This document shows positions 46,722 to 50,274 of a stretch of DNA of 50,274 nt, piece after piece (positions within the stretch are counted from its first letter, which is position 1; each line of letters starts with the position of its first letter). This stretch comes from Candidatus Levybacteria bacterium RIFCSPLOWO2_01_FULL_38_21 (lineage in GTDB: Bacteria; Patescibacteriota; Microgenomatia; Levybacterales; UBA12049). The position numbers were made by a program, and so were the translations under genes. The DNA is taken from NCBI GenBank assembly GCA_001782475.1, contig MFOT01000007.1, forward strand, positions 1 to 50,274, given 5' to 3'. The notes beneath the pieces were generated by a model, which worked only from the letters and a program-made list of their open reading frames with translations, ran no database searches and had not been told where the DNA came from.

Positions 46722-47783
46722 ATGTACGCCCCAAAATTTACCATTACAAACAAAATTCTTAAAAATATCGGGATAATTGAGGCCTCAAGGGAAATAATAG
46801 ATAAAGCTCCGCTTCTTCCTTATTATGAAAAGCAATTTCAAGATGATGCGCTTATTAGAACAGTCCATTATGGTACTCACATCGAAGGAAACGAACTCAA
46901 TCTAACTCAGGCAGAGAATGTAATTATGGGAAAAGATGTTGTTGCAAGACAACGCGATATTCAGGAAGTTATAAACTATAGAAAAGTTATCCAATTTATA
47001 GGTGATTTGGAAGAAGAATTGAAAGAAAAGACAACAAAAGAAGTCAGTGAAAATATCATCAAAGAACTTCATAAGCTCGCTGTTAAAAAAATATTATCAA
47101 CCGAAACCATTGGAGAATATCGAAAAAAACAGGTTGTTGTGAAAAATAGTTATACCGGAAAGATTTCCTTTAAGCCTCCACTTTCTGTTGCAATTCCATT
47201 TCAGATAAAAGACCTAATTGCATTTATCAATAGCACGAAAGAATCAGATATTCATCCTGTTTTGAAGAGCGGAATTGTTCATTATGAACTTGTAAGAATT
47301 CACCCGTTTTTAGACGGAAACGGACGAGTTGCAAGAGCTCTATCAACTTTAATCTTATTCTTGGAAGGTTATGATATAAGAAAATTTTTCTCGCTTGAGG
47401 AATACTTCGATAAAGAAGCGCAAAGATATTATGAAGCACTTCAAAGTGTTGAGAAAAATGACGGCGATTTGACAAAGTGGCTTGAATATTTTACAGAAGG
47501 TCTTGCGATTGAACTTTCTAAAATAAAAGATAGAGTAGAGAAAATTTCAATCGATGCAAATCTTAGAGCAAAGCTTGGCGGAAGACCAATTATGCTTTCG
47601 AACCGCCAGCTTAAGATAGTTGAATATATGCAAAAAGCAGGATTTCTTCAAAACAAAGCATTCGAAAGCCTTTTCCCAATGGTTTCTGAGGACACAATTT
47701 TAAATGAGTTGAAAGGCTTACAAAAGGTCGGTATAATCCGAAAACAAGGAGTCACAAAAGCCGCAAAATATGTGATGAAATGA
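46722..47783 (+). CDS. Fic-domain protein (predicted AMP transferase)
   Basis: A 353-residue Fic protein. An N-terminal Fic_N-like region precedes the core motif HPFLDGNGRVARAL near residue 193, which has the catalytic His and the ATP-binding GNGR. VHYGTHIEGNELNLTQAENV (about 45-64) resembles the N-terminal inhibitory helix whose Glu blocks ATP. A C-terminal winged-helix-like part begins RPIMLSNRQLKIVEYMQ. Such class II proteins usually AMPylate themselves or a partner. ATG 46722 follows a -10 by 6 bases; the track's TTG start is upstream of it. The ATGA overlap with the DNA ligase gene couples the two. Confidence 0.9.
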   Translation: MYAPKFTITNKILKNIGIIEASREIIDKAPLLPYYEKQFQDDALIRTVHYGTHIEGNELNLTQAENVIMGKDVVARQRDIQEVINYRKVIQFIGDLEEELKEKTTKEVSENIIKELHKLAVKKILSTETIGEYRKKQVVVKNSYTGKISFKPPLSVAIPFQIKDLIAFINSTKESDIHPVLKSGIVHYELVRIHPFLDGNGRVARALSTLILFLEGYDIRKFFSLEEYFDKEAQRYYEALQSVEKNDGDLTKWLEYFTEGLAIELSKIKDRVEKISIDANLRAKLGGRPIMLSNRQLKIVEYMQKAGFLQNKAFESLFPMVSEDTILNELKGLQKVGIIRKQGVTKAAKYVMK

Positions 47784-49579
47784 AATTTAGGACTTTGGCA
47801 GAGTATTACGAGAAATTGGAGGGGACTTCAAAAAGGTTGGAGCTGATTGATATTCTTTCTGAATTATTTAAAAAAGCAAAGAGTGATGAGATAGGCAAGA
47901 TTTGCTATTTAATTCAGGGAAGGGTTGCTCCATTTTTTGAACCAATTGAGATTGGGATGGCAGAATCAATGATTGCGCAATCCGTTTCAAGAGCTTTTGA
48001 TGAAAGCAAAGAGGACGTTTTAAGGCTTTATAGAAAGTTGGGTAATTTTGGACTTGCGGCGCAATCATTGAGTAACAAGAAACAAGCAACAAGGGACAAG
48101 TTATCAGTCAAGGAAGTTTTTGATGAGCTTCTAAGAATTGCTAAATTTTCGGGAGAGGGGACTGTAGAAAAAAAAGTTTCAACTCTTTCAGATCTTTTGA
48201 AAAAGGTAGATCCTGTAAGCGCAAAACACATAGTAAATATCCCGCTTGATACGCTTCGTTTAGGCATAGGTGATCCGACAATCCTCGATGCTCTTTCTTT
48301 ATCAAAGAATGGTGATAAAACACTTCGCCCGATTCTTGAGGATGCTTATAATAAAACGAGCGACTTGGGTTTTGTTGCCGAAACATTTTTTAAGAAGGGA
48401 ATAGGCGGTATTAAAAATGTAAAACTAGTCGTTGGAAAACCTGTGAGACCTGCTCTTGCCGAAAGACTTCCCTCGGCAGATGAGGCAATCAAGCGCTTGG
48501 GGAAAAAATTTGCCGCAGAACCAAAATTTGATGGATTTAGAGTGCAAGTCCACATGGATAGAAGACACCTCCGAGGTGTGCCGCAGGCGCAACACCACCT
48601 CGGAGGTGGAGGAGAAGGGGTTATTCTGCTTTTTTCAAGAAATCTTGAAAATACAACTCATGCTTTTCCAGACATTGTCGATGGCGTCAAAAAAGAAGTA
48701 AAAGCAAAATCTGCGATTTTGGAAGGAGAGGCAATTGCGTATAATCCTGTTACATCGGAATTTTTGCCGTTTCAGGAAACTACAAAAAGAAGAAGAAAAT
48801 ATAAAATTGAGGAGATGGCAAAAAAACTCCCCCTAGTTTTATTTGCCTTTGATCTTTTGTATTTAAACGGAAAAGATATTACCCAAAAACCATACAAAGA
48901 AAGACGAGAGCTTTTGGAATTAATAGTTTCAAAAAATGGTGATATTGTTAAAATTGCCGAAGAAAAAATTCTAAAAAGCGCAAAAGAAATAGCGGAGTTT
49001 TTCAACGAAGCAATATCAGAAGGACTTGAAGGACTTATGCTTAAAAAACTGGACAGCGCTTATGTTGCAGGAGGGCGAGGTTTTCACTGGATTAAATTTA
49101 AAAGAAGTCAGGCAGGATCACTTACGGATACATTAGATTGCGTGCTTTTGGGAGTTTATTCGGGAAAGGGGAAAAGGACAGAGTTTGGCGTGGGAGGGCT
49201 TTTGGTCGGCGTTTATGATGAAAAGAAAGATGAGTTTGTATCAATTTCAAGAATTGGAACAGGACTAACGGATGAGGAATTTAGAAAAGTAAATGAAATT
49301 TCAAAGCATTTAAGGGTACAACATAAGCCAGCTCGGGTCAATTCCAACATAACCCCTTCCCATTGGGTTGAGCCAAAGGTAGTTTTGGAAATTCAGGCAG
49401 ATGAGATAACCCGCTCTCCAATTCATACAGCAGGGAGGGATAAAGAAGGTCTGGGATATGCTCTCCGTTTCCCACGCCTTGTAAAATTTAGAGAAGAAGA
49501 CAAAAGAGCAGAAGACGCAACAACAGTAAATGAAGTCATAAAACTTTACAATCAACAATTTGCCCACCACAAAAAATAG
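47780..49579 (+). CDS. lig: ATP-dependent DNA ligase, archaeal type
   Basis: A 599-residue replicative-type ligase. The N-terminal DNA-binding domain runs to about 215 (TLAEYYEKLEGTSKRLELIDIL). The adenylation domain has KFDGFRVQVH with Lys near 250 (motif I), then FSRNLENTTHAFPDI (III), ILEGEAIAYNP and EGLEGLMLKK (IV). WIKFKRSQ (V) leads into an OB fold. This is the archaeal LigB pattern, not the NAD-dependent bacterial LigA. Directly after motif I lies an insert of about 17 residues (DRRHLRGVPQAQHHLGGGGEG) made by a 43-bp inverted repeat, where homologues have a short turn. Confidence 0.94.
   Translation: MKFRTLAEYYEKLEGTSKRLELIDILSELFKKAKSDEIGKICYLIQGRVAPFFEPIEIGMAESMIAQSVSRAFDESKEDVLRLYRKLGNFGLAAQSLSNKKQATRDKLSVKEVFDELLRIAKFSGEGTVEKKVSTLSDLLKKVDPVSAKHIVNIPLDTLRLGIGDPTILDALSLSKNGDKTLRPILEDAYNKTSDLGFVAETFFKKGIGGIKNVKLVVGKPVRPALAERLPSADEAIKRLGKKFAAEPKFDGFRVQVHMDRRHLRGVPQAQHHLGGGGEGVILLFSRNLENTTHAFPDIVDGVKKEVKAKSAILEGEAIAYNPVTSEFLPFQETTKRRRKYKIEEMAKKLPLVLFAFDLLYLNGKDITQKPYKERRELLELIVSKNGDIVKIAEEKILKSAKEIAEFFNEAISEGLEGLMLKKLDSAYVAGGRGFHWIKFKRSQAGSLTDTLDCVLLGVYSGKGKRTEFGVGGLLVGVYDEKKDEFVSISRIGTGLTDEEFRKVNEISKHLRVQHKPARVNSNITPSHWVEPKVVLEIQADEITRSPIHTAGRDKEGLGYALRFPRLVKFREEDKRAEDATTVNEVIKLYNQQFAHHKK
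48566..48608. repeat. 43-bp inverted repeat inside the ligase gene
   Basis: CACCTCCGAGGTG (48566-48578) and its exact reverse complement CACCTCGGAGGTG (48596-48608) around TGCCGCAGGCGCAACAC. Each arm is itself almost palindromic. It is translated in frame and is much richer in GC than the rest of the gene. Confidence 0.85.
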
Positions 49580-49608
49580 TTGACAAAAAGAAGGCAGAGT
49601 GCTATCCT
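49580..49608 (+). promoter_or_regulatory. Promoter of the 142-aa gene
   Basis: TTGACA (49580-49585), 17 bp, TATCCT (49603-49608). The predicted start near 49615 leaves a leader with AAGGTGAG (49631-49638), a real Shine-Dalgarno sequence, 3 bases before the ATG. One of the few genes here with a clear leader plus ribosome-binding site. Confidence 0.75.
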
Positions 49609-49641
49609 CGCTAGTTATTAGTACAGAGAGAAGGTGAGATA

Positions 49642-50070
49642 ATGCAGCAAGTAGAAAGAAGAATTAGCAAAGAACTCGCAGCAATTGAACCCTCGGATCA
49701 GGAAACGTTTAGAGCATTTTTCCTTTACGCTGGACAGGTGAAAGATGAAGAAGGGATAGTTATTGGGATTTTCCCAGCCGCTCTCAAGAGAGTCATCGCT
49801 TTGGCAGCAGAGAAAGCACCTTTTCTAGGAAGACTTCTTGATGAGGATGGAGAGCTTACTCCAGAAGCAATAGAAGAGTTCGACAGGCTAAGATTCGTCA
49901 ATGCAGCAGTCAGTTCAATGAGCAGATTTAGCGTTACTAGTGACCAGGATATAAAAAATACAGAAGCATCAACGGTAAGAACGCTTTTTACACAACGTGG
50001 CATTGAAATGCTGAAAGAAGCAACTGAATATGCAGTTATTACCTGGAACGCCAATCGCGTAGTGGTATAA
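49642..50070 (+). CDS. Hypothetical protein, 142 aa
   Basis: A soluble, acidic, mostly helical protein without recognisable family. It begins MQQVERRISKELAAIEPSDQ, continues with VIGIFPAALKRVIALAAEKAPFLGRLLDEDGEL and ends ATEYAVITWNANRVVV. No signal peptide or membrane segment. A consensus promoter and a good Shine-Dalgarno support expression. The opposite-strand ORF over the same interval is a shadow. A TATAAT preceded by TGG (50066-50071) in its last codons probably serves the next gene. Confidence 0.7.
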   Translation: MQQVERRISKELAAIEPSDQETFRAFFLYAGQVKDEEGIVIGIFPAALKRVIALAAEKAPFLGRLLDEDGELTPEAIEEFDRLRFVNAAVSSMSRFSVTSDQDIKNTEASTVRTLFTQRGIEMLKEATEYAVITWNANRVVV

Positions 50071-50117
50071 TATCTCTGTGACATTCGTCCAACTCATCTT
50101 ACTTTTCACCTTCTCAA

Positions 50118-50147
50118 TTCTATCCGAATACGGCTCAAAGAGCGATT
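50118..50147 (+). repeat. Leader repeat shared with 41413-41442
   Basis: TTCTATCCGAATACGGCTCA plus ten bases, matching 26 of 30 with the copy upstream of the glycosyltransferase. It lies between a predicted -10 (50066-50071) and the PHP gene's ATG, hence within a leader of about 90 nt. Confidence 0.65.
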
Positions 50148-50166
50148 CTCGTCGGACATCAATTCT

Positions 50167-50274
50167 ATGAATTTTGTTGCAGACTTACATCTTCATTCAA
50201 AATACTCCCGTGCGGTTTCACAGCAGATGGTTTTGCCCGAGATGGCAAGGTGGGCAAGCTTAAAAGGACTTGAT
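50167..50274 (+). CDS. PHP-domain protein, EndoQ-like, truncated by window edge
   Basis: The first 36 residues are visible: MNFVADLHLHSKYSRAVSQQ followed by MVLPEMARWASLKGLD. ADLHLHSKYSRA is the first metal-binding block of PHP domains. The continuation xxMxLPxMAxWAxLKGLD is the form found in endonuclease Q and related TIGR00375 proteins, which nick DNA 5' of deaminated bases (EndoQ, described from Thermococcales). Only the N-terminus is here, so the DNA-repair role is a family inference. The ATG at 50167 lacks a Shine-Dalgarno sequence. Confidence 0.75.
   Translation, partial: MNFVADLHLHSKYSRAVSQQMVLPEMARWASLKGLD

Noticed and set aside
49725-50084. Minus-strand 119-aa ORF over the 142-aa gene
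   Set aside because: No promoter or ribosome-binding site, and a shadow of a promoter-backed plus-strand gene.

Overview
The window looks like a chromosomal segment of a Candidate Phyla Radiation (Patescibacteria) bacterium, most likely of the Microgenomates group. This is inferred from AT-rich, tightly packed small genes, several families I associate with that radiation (DUF5667, DUF5671, DUF5654 and DUF87/TraM-like ATPases), a two-gene transketolase, a B12-dependent ribonucleotide reductase as the only reductase seen, and archaeal-flavoured enzymes (ATP-dependent DNA ligase, archaeal-type UMP kinase, an EndoQ-like PHP protein). I see no rRNA, IS element, prophage or CRISPR array.

Layout. 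1-5.8 kb: tail of a DUF5615-like gene, a probably frameshifted small gene, a class A penicillin-binding protein, a CvpA-CAP fusion, phosphoglycerate kinase and a type II toxin-antitoxin pair. 5.8-17.8 kb: carbon metabolism on the minus strand (FAD-linked hydroxyacid dehydrogenase, split transketolase, glycerate 2-kinase), a mosaic intergenic region with a 5' fragment of a second gapA, then GAPDH, a CMP-kinase-like gene, an IMPase-like gene and an HD / CBS-methyltransferase / DUF5667 operon. 17.8-22.1 kb: a B12-linked deoxynucleotide module, with tandem NrdR boxes over a promoter, then nrdR, a DUF6941-like gene, nrdJ, a candidate cobalamin riboswitch with terminator, and a PduO-type cobalamin adenosyltransferase. 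22.1-27 kb: a zinc-ribbon unknown, a TraM/VirD4-like ATPase, tRNA-Ile(UAU) and a PIG-L deacetylase. 27-30.5 kb: a tyrosine recombinase divergent from ftsB, with two small toxin-antitoxin-type cassettes behind ftsB separated by repeated copies of the ftsB 3' end, then divergent tRNA-Met and tRNA-fMet genes and a GIY-YIG protein. 30.6-33.7 kb: two GH130 genes carrying three GH130 domains. 33.9-43.6 kb: murD, trpS, ftsH, three membrane or surface proteins, a stand-alone 5'-3' exonuclease, a glycosyltransferase and mutM. 43.7-50.3 kb: UMP kinase, recF, NAD(P)HX dehydratase, divergent DUF5654 and fic, the DNA ligase, an unknown gene and the start of an EndoQ-like PHP gene.

Three signals run through the window. 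(1) Short GC-rich palindromic elements (core like CCTTCGACAGGCTCAGGACAAG, or CCTGCCTGCCGGCAGGCAGG) lie between genes and also, in frame, inside conserved genes, where they add short peptides such as PSTGSGQ or LPAGRQ. (2) Short-period direct repeats (AATTCAAA, AATCCGA, AATCACG and similar) are also inserted in frame in housekeeping genes. (3) About 17 genes have a -10 hexamer only 6-9 bases before the start codon, so leaderless mRNAs are probably common; this also corrects many ORF-track starts.

The most interesting candidate system is the ftsB locus. Three copies of the codons for ...KWWDLFF-stop punctuate two stacked cassettes next to a recombinase, as if ftsB's 3' end were a repeatedly used integration site. 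The initiator tRNA beside it is also strange: it lacks the usual D-loop GG and the T-loop TT.
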